A stretch of DNA of 64,000 nucleotides from Zopfochytrium polystomum (lineage: Eukaryota > Chytridiomycota > Chytridiomycetes > Chytridiales > Chytridiaceae), in contig JAIVFJ010000026.1 in the NCBI GenBank assembly GCA_025765615.1, forward strand, positions 310,001 through 374,000, in the 5' to 3' direction. Positions 12,401 through 22,771 of the stretch are shown here, piece by piece. Every line of letters begins with the position of its first letter. The stretch's first letter is position 1. Both the position numbers and the translations under genes were made by a program. The notes under the pieces were generated by a model. The model was not told the DNA's origin and made no database searches. It saw only the letters and a program-made list of their open reading frames with translations.

Positions 12401-15400
12401 ACACTGTGATTATCAAAGGAACGCAGGTGTATAGCCCTGAGAAGGGTAGGTGGACTGAGCTCAGCCCACAGGATGTTCTTCAAATGCTTGGACGTGCGGG
12501 TCGTCCCCAGTATGATACTTTTGGTGAAGGAGTTATTATTACAACTAATGCAGAAGTCCAATACTATCTCTCTCTGTTGAACCAGCAGCTTCCGATAGAA
12601 TCTCAATTTATTTCTAAGCTAGCAGACAATTTGAATGCAGAAATTGTCCTTGGAACTATTCGAAGCAGAGAGGAGGCTGTTCAATGGCTAGGTTACAGTT
12701 ACCTATATGTCCGTATGCTCCGGAATCCGTCTTTGTATGGAATTACACCTGACGAAGCAGCTGAAGATCGATTTTTGGAGCAAAAACGAACAGACTTGAT
12801 TCACAGTGCTGCGACCATTCTGGACAAGAGCAACTTGATCAAGTACGACAAGAAGACAGGGAAATTTCAAGTAACAGAGCTTGGTCGGATAGCTTCACAC
12901 TACTATATTAGTCACACCTCAATGGCAAAGTTCAACCAGCACTTGAAGCCTGCCATGGGTCTCATTGACCTCTTCAGAGTTTTTGCCTTGTCTGATGAAT
13001 TCAAATTCATTCCGGTCCGTGAAGAGGAGAAACTGGAATTAGCAAAAATATTGGAACGAGTTCCCATACCTGTTAAGGAGTCCATTGAGGAGCCGACAGC
13101 AAAAGTGAATGTTTTGCTGCAAGCATACATTTCGCAACTTAAGTTGGAAGGGTTTGCACTAATGGCAGACATGGTCTATGTTACGCAGAGTGCTGGTCGA
13201 ATTTTGCGAGCCATATTTGAGATTTGCTTGAAGCGTGGCTGGGCGCAGTTATCTCGAAAAGCTTTGGACCTGTGCAAAATGGTGGACAAGCGAATGTGGC
13301 TGTCAATGAATCCACTTCGGCAATTCAGAGGAGTTCCCCCCGAGCTTATCAGCAAACTGGAGAGGAAGGACTTCCCCTGGCACCGCTACTATGATTTGAA
13401 CCCACAGGAACTGGGTGAACTTGCTAGCAACCCTGGGTCTGGTCGCCAAATTCACAAGCTGGTGCATCAATTTCCAAAGCTTGAGCTCCAAGTCCAAGTG
13501 CAACCCATCACTAGGTCTCTTCTTCGCATTGAAATCACTATCACTCCAGATTTTGTGTATGATGAAAATGTCCTTGGCCCGGCAGAAGCCTTTTGGATTC
13601 TGGTGGAAGATGTAGACTCAGAGATCATTTTGATGCATGACTCGTTCATTTTGAAGAAAAAGTATGCAGAAGATGAACATGTCGTCAGCTTGACTGTGCC
13701 GTTATTCGAACCACTTCCACCAAACTACTTTGTTAGTGTTGTGAGTGACCGGTGGCTCCATTCCGAAACTCGTATTCCCATCTCCTTCAAACATCTTCTT
13801 CTGCCCGAAAAATACCCACCACACACAGAACTCTTGGATCTTCAGCCACTTCCTGTTACTGCTCTTCGAAACAAGGAGCATGAAGGAATTTACTCAGATT
13901 TACGGCACTTCAATCCGATTCAAACCCAAGTTTTCAACACTTTGTACACCACAGACGACAACATTTTTGTTGGAGCACCAACTGGAAGTGGAAAGGTTCG
14001 CAATGTCTCCATAGAGTTCCAATCTTCTGACTTTTTTTTTTTTCAAGACTGTGTGCGCAGAGTTTGCGTTACTTCGGCTCTGGACGCTCCATCCCAAAGC
14101 GCGATGTGTCTACATTGCTCCATTTGACGAAGTTATTGAGCTTAAATTAGCAGAATGGAAGAAGAAGTTTGGGAAACTTCTTGGTGGCAAAAATATCGTT
14201 GCACTGACTGGAGAGACCGCTGCGGACCTCAAGTTGCTTGAACTTGGAGATGTTGTCTTTGCAACTCCGTCTGTGTGGGATATGTTGTCTCGGCGATGGA
14301 AGCAGAGGAAGAATGTGCAGACTGTCGGTCTATTCATTGTTGATGAAGTGCATTTAATCGGAGGAGAGATCGGCCCCACAATTGAAGTAATCACGTCAAG
14401 GATGCGGTTTATCGCTGTTCAGACTGAAAACAAGATTCGAATTGTGGCTTTGGGCACATCGCTAGCAAACGCACGCGATCTTGGAGAGTGGATTGGCGCT
14501 AATTCTCACTCTATTTACAATTTCCATCCGAATGTTCGTCCAGTTCCCTTGGAAATTCACATTCAGGGCTACAACATTCCCCATTTCGCCTCTCTGATGA
14601 TTGCAATGACCAAGCCAGCTTACGTTGCTATTACCCAACTTGGGGCAGCTGCAGGCGCGGTGAGCACCAAACCGGCAATTGTGTTTGTTCCAAGTCGCAA
14701 ACAGTGCCGCCTGACAGCTGCCGAGCTCCTTACCTATTGCGCTGCTGATGGCGTGCCAAAAAGATTCTTGCATTGTGATGAAGAAGTGTTGAAGCCTCAC
14801 CTGACGGCCATCCAGGATAAAAGGCTGGCAGAAACACTGGAGTACGGAGTTGCATTCTACAGTGAGGCTCTTTCTTCCTCTGACAAAAAAGTAGTTGAGC
14901 GCCTGTTCACCACTGGAGCTATTCAAGTAGTTGTCGCCAGTCGTGAGTCATGCTGGGGAATTCCACTGAAGGCACACCTTGTTGTAATCATGGGCACACA
15001 ACACTACGTGGGGAAAGAACATCGGTATGTTGACTATGTGATCACAGATGTTTTGCAGATGATGGGCCGTGCTTCTCGCCAATTGCCTGGTGAGACTGGC
15101 CGTTGTGTCTTGATGTGCCCCTCTGTGAAAAAGGACTTCTACAAGAAATTCCTTTATGAGGCTCTGCCAGTGGAATCGCACTTGGATCACTTTTTGCACG
15201 ATCACTTCAATGCCGAAATTGGAACTCAAACCATTGAAAACAAGCAAGATGCAGTGGACTATCTGACCTGGACTTTCCTCTATCGTCGCATGGCGTTGAA
15301 CCCAAACTACTACAATCTTCAAGGAATTACTAATCGGCATCTATCTGATCACTTGTCTGACCTTGTGGAGACCACACTCGAAGATCTGGCGCAGAGCAGA

Positions 15401-16501
15401 TGTATTCTGATTGAAGGCGATGATGTTTCTCCATTGAACTTGGGAATGATTGCAGCCTTCTATTACATCAGCTACCTCACGATTGAGACTTTCGCAATGT
15501 CACTTGGGGAAAAGACTCGACTGAAGGGCCTTCTTCAAATTGTTGCTGCAGCTGCTGAGTATGACGACATTCCAATTCGGCATCATGAGGAAACACTTCT
15601 CCGACGTTTGCATGATCGCTCAACCATTAAAGTCGACTTGGGGCCAAATAACAAACTTCTCACTGATCCCCACATCAAAGCCAATCTGCTTGTGCAATCT
15701 CACTTCTCCCGTCTGCAGCTTCCTCCTGATCTTGAGTCAGACCAGAAAAGCGTGCTGACCAAGATCCTCCGATTGATTCAAGCATCAGTTGATGTGATTT
15801 CAACCAGTGGATGGCTTTCGCCTGCTTTGGCAGCGATGGAACTTTCGCAGATGTGTGTCCAGGCAGTTTGGGAGAGAGATTCAGTACTCCGGCAGGTTCC
15901 TCATGTCACGCCAGCTGCTATTGCACGTCTGAAAGAAAAAGGAGTGACAACAGTACTTGAGCTTCTGGAAATGGAAGATGAAGATCGTGAGGAAGCACTG
16001 CAGATTGATCGGCGCGCTATGGCTGAAGTCGCTGCGTACGTTAATCGATACCCCAGTGTTGAGGTAACATACGATATTGGATCCGAAGACAGCCCTGTCA
16101 AGAAGGGAGAGTCGGTCAATGTCGTGGTTCAATTGGAACGCGCTGAGGATGAAGATGAGGATGAGGGAGCTGCTCCCAAAAAGCAGGCTGACGTTGGACC
16201 AGTCATTGCTCCTTTCTTCCCAGCGAGGAAGGATGAAGGCTGGTGGGTTGTTATTGGGGACAAGGCAGCAAACAGCCTTCTTGCTATCAAGCGTACGACA
16301 CTCCAGCAGAGGGCAGTTGTCAAACTCGACTTTGCCGCACCGGGTCCCCACATCGGGGAGGCAGGCAAAGTAGACCTGAAAATTTATTTGGTTTGCGACT
16401 CATATCTTGGTGTGGACCAAGAGTACGATTTCACCATTGAGGTTGAGGCTGGCGATAGCGATGATGAGGAGGAGGAAGATGGCAATGCAATGGAGCAGTG
16501 A
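9470..16501 (+). CDS. BRR2: BRR2 pre-mRNA-splicing helicase (U5 snRNP 200 kDa, Ski2-like)
   Basis: ATP-dependent RNA helicase of the U5 snRNP that unwinds U4/U6 during spliceosome activation. Exons 9470-9482, 9551-9833, 9978-11394, 11455-13995 and 14048-16501 join in frame to 2235 residues, close to the usual size. The N-terminus has the BRR2 signature [12 protein letters not shown], then a PWI-like helicase domain ([15 protein letters not shown], about 10.65 kb). Cassette 1 has [31 protein letters not shown] and [10 protein letters not shown], then the Sec63 region. Cassette 2 has [23 protein letters not shown] and MGRASRQ. In the family the second cassette is catalytically inactive and serves as a protein-binding platform; here its Walker A lysine and DEVH are kept. 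The second Sec63 unit ends in an acidic tail. Introns lie exactly between GK and T in both Walker A motifs. Confidence 0.97.
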
Positions 16502-16945
16502 CAGAAGTTCATTTGTCGCCTTGAAACCATCGTGTGGTAATGTGTTTGGTTTTGATTTTCAAGGACAAAAGCAACAAAGGAATTGTGTGATGCATTTTGG
16601 AAAAGATTCATGCCATTTTCATCATTGTATTTGCTGTGAAGCGTGATGTGGGAGTGAATGAAAAAATCATCAATATCAGTTGGGCCATACAATATCTTCA
16701 TGCCGCACATTGAGATCAAATGAATTCTGCTCGGTCATGCATATGGATGCGACTCAAACTGATTACTTAGGATTCAAATCGAAGCCACGAACCGGTATTT
16801 AGCCAAAAACTGGACCGGATTGGCCTTTGATGATCCTGACCATTGGGACTACCAAAACCAGAGTTGAAGGAGAAAAATTTATAAACCAGAGTAAATTTGT
16901 TGAGGCTGTTTCTTGACCTTTACTTTTTGATTTTCTCCACCAACA

Positions 16946-16947
<2 letters not shown>

Positions 16948-16982
<35 letters not shown>
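16948..16982. repeat. Poly(T) tract, 35 nt
   Basis: Homopolymer run downstream of BRR2. Without flanking target-site duplications or an element body it cannot be called a retroposed tail. Length in an assembly is often unreliable. Confidence 0.85.
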
Positions 16983-16983
<1 letters not shown>

Positions 16984-17276
16984 ATACTCACTGATGTTTC
17001 CTGTTTTTAAGGGAATACAACAAGCAAAAACAGCACAAATGCAGACCCAGCACTGTGCCTGGGTCTAACCAAAGTTTTTCTCAAGTATATTTTCTTTTTT
17101 ATACAGCAATAGGCTTGCTTTTGCTTTGCAAAACTTTTCCCAAGAATATCATTCAAGTCAAGACACTGATACTGTAAAACTCTACTAGGCACTGGTTGCT
17201 GATGTGCTGGCTTCATCTGACGACTCCATCGTGATAACTAAGATAAGAAAAAAAATCCAAAAAAATTCAAAGGATA

Positions 17277-17320
17277 TGTGAAGTAATGTGAAGTAATGTG
17301 AAGTAATGTGAAGTAATGTA
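17277..17320. repeat. Tandem 10-bp repeat (AAGTAATGTG), about 4 copies
   Basis: Four near-identical direct copies decaying into related AAGTAA/GAAGTA units up to about 17355. It lies between two converging genes. No function is suggested by position. Confidence 0.9.
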
Positions 17321-17654
17321 AAGTAAAGAAGTGAAGTAGTTAAGTAGAGTAAGTGAACAAGATGTTCAATAAAGGTAACGTCCAACGACATTATGTGAGT
17401 GAATATGTTAGTTGGTGTGTTGGGAATGGGCGTTCAAAATATGAACATAATTAATGTGGAAGTCTGTTAAACGTAAAACAATAAGGAGATTTGAAAAGAA
17501 ATGAGGGAGAAGATTTTTTTTTGATATGGTATGACATGATATGATATGATACGATATGTGTTAGGTATATTTCGAGCGTGTTGGGAATGGGCAGTTGACT
17601 TGTCGTTCCTTTATTCGTTTGCCCAGACAAGCCCATACTTCTTATACAGCATTT

Positions 17655-20305
17655 TCACCCTCTCACCAATGATACATTCATGTACCATTCTTCCTTCCTC
17701 TCCAATGCATCTTTCCATGCTGCGATAACCTCACCCACACCCGACAAGACCCTCCGAAACCCAAAGCCTGCTTCCTCCGATCGCGTTAAATACACGAACC
17801 TTGCACTCCTGCAGAACGTTGCCTGTACCCACACCTCTCTCAGACAACATGCCACCGCTTCCTCGTAAACAAGACCAGACGCTGGTGCCAGCATCTGTGT
17901 AACAAAGTCCAGCTCTGGCGATGCAATCTCTGGTTTATCTGGGACTGAGCTTGGATCGTGGATTTCTTCCGGCTGGCTCAAGTACGCAACTAGGAGAGAT
18001 AGTAGAGAGCCTGTTATACTTGGAGATACTGTTGGGGATCCAACTACACTTTGGTGTAGCTGGCGAACCACTTTCATTACAAGGATCCCACTACGCAGAT
18101 GATATTCCTGCTGGGCATGTTCAAGGGCTGCAATCAATAACCTTTCTACATTGCTAATAGAAGCAGATTTGGTGTTGATTAGGCCGGCCATCTGCTTCGC
18201 GGATGCTGTAGCCAATGTTTCGGTAAAAATTTCTGGGAATTCATAGCTTCTCTTCCAAAGCAAAGCCATGTCCGCAAACTTTATGGGGCTGAGATGGCAT
18301 ATCACTGATTCCAAAATGAGGACGCATTCTTTGAAGGAAGACGAGAATTCTGCAACCAGTATTCATGAGCTATAATGTTGTACAAAAATTGCACCAAAGG
18401 CTGTATTCGCGCCGAAAATCCATGCTGTGCAAGGGCAGCAATGACTGCAGGAAAGCCCAACTCATGGATGTCGCGATCCATACTAGTTTCAAGAGAATAT
18501 TGTGGGAGAATGAGAAGGATAGCATCGAGGATCTCAATCAACTTGCTTTCGTTCATGTCAGGGGCCAAATGACTAATCAGTTTTCCAACGCCTTTTTGTT
18601 TGTTCAGTCGTGACACAAGGATAGGAATGCAATGCTCAAGCAAATTCTGACGATGAAGCTCCAACTTGTTTTGGCACAGACAGTCCAGCAACTCCAGCCC
18701 AACCATGTCAATCGCAAGCACAAAAGCTGTCCTGAACCGTTCACCCGACAACAAACTACAGAGTTTTGTCAAATTGACTTTACGCTCGAGCTTAACAGTG
18801 GAACGAATATAGGTGAGATGCAAATCCTTGCTACCACAGATTGGAAGAACTGCCAGTGGAAACGGGCTTGGTCGGCCTTCTTTGTGCTTAACGTCGATGT
18901 AAAAGTGAACAAGCTCCTCGACGTCTAATTGGAACTTGATCTTGGCCATGTCGTCATCTACGTTACGCGGCCCCAAAGCCCAGGGTCCATTCAGAGCAGT
19001 CAATAGTTCATACAGGCGGCCGTCCAATACGCTCACGCAGCTCTCCAATAATTTCCAGATCGCAGCTTTGAACTGCAAGTTTTCGATGGTCCTTCTAATA
19101 TCTGCAAGTGCAGCAATGATCTTTGGAGCGTGTTCCAAATTTACTACAGAACAAAAGTATTCCAAAAGTTGCAGTTGCCTGACGATAAATGTGCGGTAAT
19201 CATGCATGCCTGACTTGTTCACTTCTCGTTCCTGAAATGCTTGTAGTAACGCATTTTTAGCCTCAGCAACTCCATCCACATCAACAGAACGAAGGTGCTC
19301 TATAAACCGAGATGCATCACCGAAATCACGACTATCAAGGAAACGGATCACAAACTGTTTCCAAAATACAATCCAATCAGAACTGGCAGACACACAATCA
19401 GGAACGATATGAGCGTACGGAAATGATGCTTTGGCAGTAAACACAAGCACACAGATGTGTTCCCAAGCTTGCCGGACCATTTCCATCGAGCGAGCAGCAA
19501 GTGCTGGAAGAAGGGATACAAGGGCTTTGACCAGCACAGATGGCAACCATGGTTTCTGTTTGATTGCTTCGACCGGCTCATTATCGTAATATTCACGATC
19601 GCTGTCATAGCTTTCTTGTTTTTTTTCCATTGCATCATTCTCGACCATATCATAGCTTTCAGAAAAGAGCCGAATACGATATTCCAAGTAGTTGAATGCA
19701 GCTTCAGCCTGAACTGGGTCAAAACTGCGGGTGAGCAAGTACATATCAGGACGGGTCTTTGGTGTCTCCATCAAGTCTTTCCAGAATGTAAATCGTATGT
19801 CAAAAGGTATCAGTGCAATAGTAAATCCCGGCTTCACAGTTCCATCCCCACAGTATGCATTCACAGCATCTGTGACAAGATGGTCAAGAAGTGGTTCTCC
19901 AAGTTCATCGAACTTGCTCACGAGACATTCGATTGGAAATAGGGTGGGGATAGACTTTATGGCTGTTACGGCATCATCGAAGTCCAAGCCCCGTATATCG
20001 AACGTGCAGCGCAAATCAATGCAGCATCGGATTGCAACCAGCGCTGAGAATGAGAAAGGACCAGGCTCAGCTGATCGATTGTCCCAGTGGTGGCGGCTGG
20101 CTTCCGTGGCTAAAGCTTGGGTTATGTGGAGAAGTGGGCGAAGCAGCAATGCTTTGACGACGCGGCCTCCGACAACCGATCGGGCAAGGGTGCAGCAGTG
20201 AGACAGGCTTACGAGATCAGAAAGCGTCAGGAAGCGGCAGACTCTAATCAGCACGTCGTCGGTAAGGCAAAACAGTCGGGGGGTCAACGACGATTGAGTT
20301 GACAT
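17655..20305 (-). CDS. F-box protein with long helical C-terminal region (apparent frameshift near 18.35 kb)
   Basis: The ATG at 20305 opens a 667-codon frame ending at 18302. Residues 8-50 form an F-box (LTDDVLIRVCRFLTLSDLVSLSHC), the Skp1-binding module of SCF ubiquitin ligases. The rest is predicted mainly alpha-helical, with no WD40 or LRR repeats. It fits the style of exocyst/Rcy1-type fungal F-box proteins (a long helical body after the F-box), but I cannot prove that. A second frame (about 18358 to 17655) continues without an ATG of its own: it begins ILVAEFSSSFKECVLILES and runs about 230 codons to 17655. The first frame stops just after HEYWLQ. No intron with a matching phase is visible, so a one-base indel (assembly or real) is the simplest reading. 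If joined, the protein has roughly 880 residues. Confidence 0.7.
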
Positions 20306-20401
20306 GTCAGGCACGATGAAATTTCTTTTCTTTTTTCACAACCCCTTCACTACTCCCCACCACTCCACTCCGCACCCATTACTGTTGACAATACTGTTTT
20401 T

Positions 20402-22188
20402 TTACTTTGATCGAGCCTTCCTAGTCTTTGCGGTCTTTCCAGTCTTTACAGCAGGCTTATTGGAAGCAGTCTGTCTTCTTGGAGGCGCTGCTTTTGCCTT
20501 GGCGTTGGGAACGGCCTTTACTCGTTTGACTGGATCTTTCATCGAAACAGGTGCCTTGGATTTGCTTCGACGTAGATTATTCAAGCGCGCGACAAAAGTA
20601 TTCCAGTTTTGCTTCCAGGACGTTAATGCATCGTTTGCCAACTTGCGAAGTGTTGCAGCTTTCTTTGGCTGCTTCTCAACTAATATTTTGAGAATTCTGT
20701 CTGCAAGGGGTACAAAAAGATTTAATTCCAAAAGTCAAGAAAATCAGGGACTGACCTTGGTGTGCTTTTGTTTGTTCGAAAAGCTTTTTAGAGTCAATGC
20801 CTTTGCTGCCTACTGTTCCACTTGATCCGCTCGGTTTGGAGCTTGCACGGAATCCTTGCACTCGACTTCCGCTTCGGAATGAAGACTTAGCAGAACCGGA
20901 ACACCAGCAGCTCTTTTCACATCAGCAGCTCTTTTAGCACGAACGAGCTGAAAATGTTGAGTTAACAAAGGATTATGGACAGAATAAGACTAAAATTCAG
21001 GAAACGTACTTCGGGAAAAGATCGTAAACCGAATTTGAAGAAGGGACCAGCATCTATCGGGGTGGGATCGGCGAGCGTGACCTGATCGAGAATCTTATTG
21101 GCGACTTTCTGGTCCGCTTTAGGGAGAGCTGTCAAATAATCCTTCAGAGATTTCAGTTCAGCCTCGCGGAGACCCCCAGGGAAATCTTCCGCACTCAGGC
21201 TATCCACCAAGAACTTTGCGCACTCTCGATTTTTTGTGCAGACGACATTCTCGGCGTCCATCAAGGCGTTTTCAATTTTTTTCTTATAGTCTTCCAAGGC
21301 CTTCTTGGCCTTGCCGTACGTAGCATATGGTATATTCTGGAAAGTTTGCAATGTTTTTATATCATCATGAATCCGGAAAGACTGCCTTACCCTCTCTGTC
21401 GGGTGTACCAACCAACCCTCAATTTTGTCGGTCACTGCATATACTGCATTTTCAAACTTTTTCACAAGACCAGCTTTTCAACAGAAGAAAAAAGAGTGTC
21501 AGTGGGCGAAAGCATCAGTGGTACGACAGGAACATACCTTTTATACACTTAACGTTAAATCCAGCAAGTGACGCGTCCAGAACCGGTTTCAATCTCCCCA
21601 TAGTAATTTCACGATGATCTCTGATCGTGTTCCAAACGTTCCATTCTATTCCCTGGAGATCTTCTAGCCCCGGATCTTCCGGGTTAAGGGCATTGCCCAT
21701 AACAAGCTTTTTCTTCAGACTGTTGGCGGCCGATGTGATTACAAGTGAGTTCTGGAGTTTGTCATTGATTATCTCCATAATTTGCTGTATGTAGGGTTTC
21801 CGATCGGAATTGGAATTAAAGTGGTTCATGATAGTCTGGACTTCAACGATAGAACAGTCCTTGACGAGCGGAACGAAAAAGTTATTGACGAGTTCGTTCA
21901 GCTGCAAAAGATGGTGGGGCGGTTAGAATGTTGTTCCACAGAGGGAGAGGACGAGGTGGGCTTGAAACAACACGAGGGAATGGCGCGGAAGATGGTGTAG
22001 TTTGTTAAACGCACCTCAAGATTGTGATCGTTTTCCATGCCGCCACCAGCTGAAGGCAACTTTCTAACGTCATCAGTGGACATGGTGTACAGCAACAGGA
22101 AAGGGTTTGCGTTTCCTGCTGCTTCGACGGGAAGGCTGGCTATGACAGCTGCCAGCAGACCGAGGAGGATTGCGTGGAAGGTGTTCAT
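20402..22188 (-). CDS. Secreted hypothetical protein with alpha-helical body and lysine-rich tail
   Basis: No family recognised. The ATG at 22188 gives a clear signal peptide (MNTFHAILLGLLAAVIASLPVEA). Exons read as 22015-22188, 21538-21901, 21010-21473, about 20756-20947 and 20402-20700, with GT-AG introns. The body is charged, low in cysteine and looks helical (LNELVNNFFVPLVKDCSIVEV; DKIEGWLVHPTERV; KAKKALEDYKKKIENALMD). The end is strongly basic, rich in K, A and P (TGKTAKTRKARSK). The acceptor near 20.95 kb is uncertain: the acceptor at 20947 leads into a frame that does not join the downstream exon, whereas one about 34 nt further in (after GAAAAG) does. In-frame codons exist upstream of the ATG (to about 22300), so a longer 5' form is possible. 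Secretion is inferred from the signal peptide only. Confidence 0.6.
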
Positions 22189-22771
22189 TCTCCCACTCAA
22201 ATCCACCTTCCATGACACAGGATAAGAATGACCATTCCTTCTCAGAGGTACGGCGGAATTGGAATGGCGTACCTGGTACATGCAATTGAGATATACCATT
22301 TTACTGCATTCCCTCACTTACTTCCATCCGGATTCTATAAGCAGGCTCATGGGTCTCTTTGGACAGTGTAGCATAGACTGATGAAGCAATGCCTGGGACA
22401 TCTGCAAGAGGGAACCCATTTTTTTTTGAAAGAAATTGACAGGCTATCAGCTTTTTTGGGGTCGGCAAGAACGTCCGCCCATGCTTTTGTTCGGCCACGC
22501 TGATGATTTAAAGGCAACTTCAAGTTTCTTTCTACTACCCAAGACCTGCCACCACCAGTTTTGACTTGTCCAATCACTCCTTTCACAAGCCTCATGTCGA
22601 TAACAACTGTTGCTACTTTTTTTTCATGGTGCTTTTCCACTTTCTCTGCCTCCCAGGCCACATATCATATCTGTTTTAGTGGGCTATCCTCCATTATTTC
22701 TCAGCTGAACCGAAGGACGCAACCCATTCTTCAGACCCTTCGTTCGAAAAATAAAGATGTTACAAACTCCC
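22189..22771. other. Short intergenic region with a possible small minus-strand ORF
   Basis: Between rotatin's 3' end and the secreted-protein start. On the minus strand, 22347-22661 opens with MAWEAEKVEKHHEKKVATVV and shifts frame into DVPGIASSVYATLSKETHEP before a good GTAAGT donor at about 22324. This could be 5' exons of the secreted-protein gene or a small separate gene. Neither half resembles a known family. Confidence 0.35.

Larger units (their letters stand above)
16502..17654. other. 3' flank between convergent BRR2 and F-box genes
   Basis: AT-rich, low-complexity DNA that should hold the 3' ends of both neighbours. It includes a 35-nt T run (16948-16982), a 10-bp tandem repeat and a degenerate GATAT tract (17522-17558). 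No ORF with family resemblance and no RNA gene was seen. Confidence 0.7.

Noticed and set aside
16948..16982. 35-nt T run as the tail of an inserted retroelement
   Set aside because: No element body, no reverse transcriptase frame and no target-site duplication seen beside it.
17277..17560. Tandem AAGTAATGTG and GATAT repeats as a possible CRISPR array or centromere piece
   Set aside because: No spacers, only about four copies, eukaryotic context; plain microsatellite-like DNA in a 3' flank.
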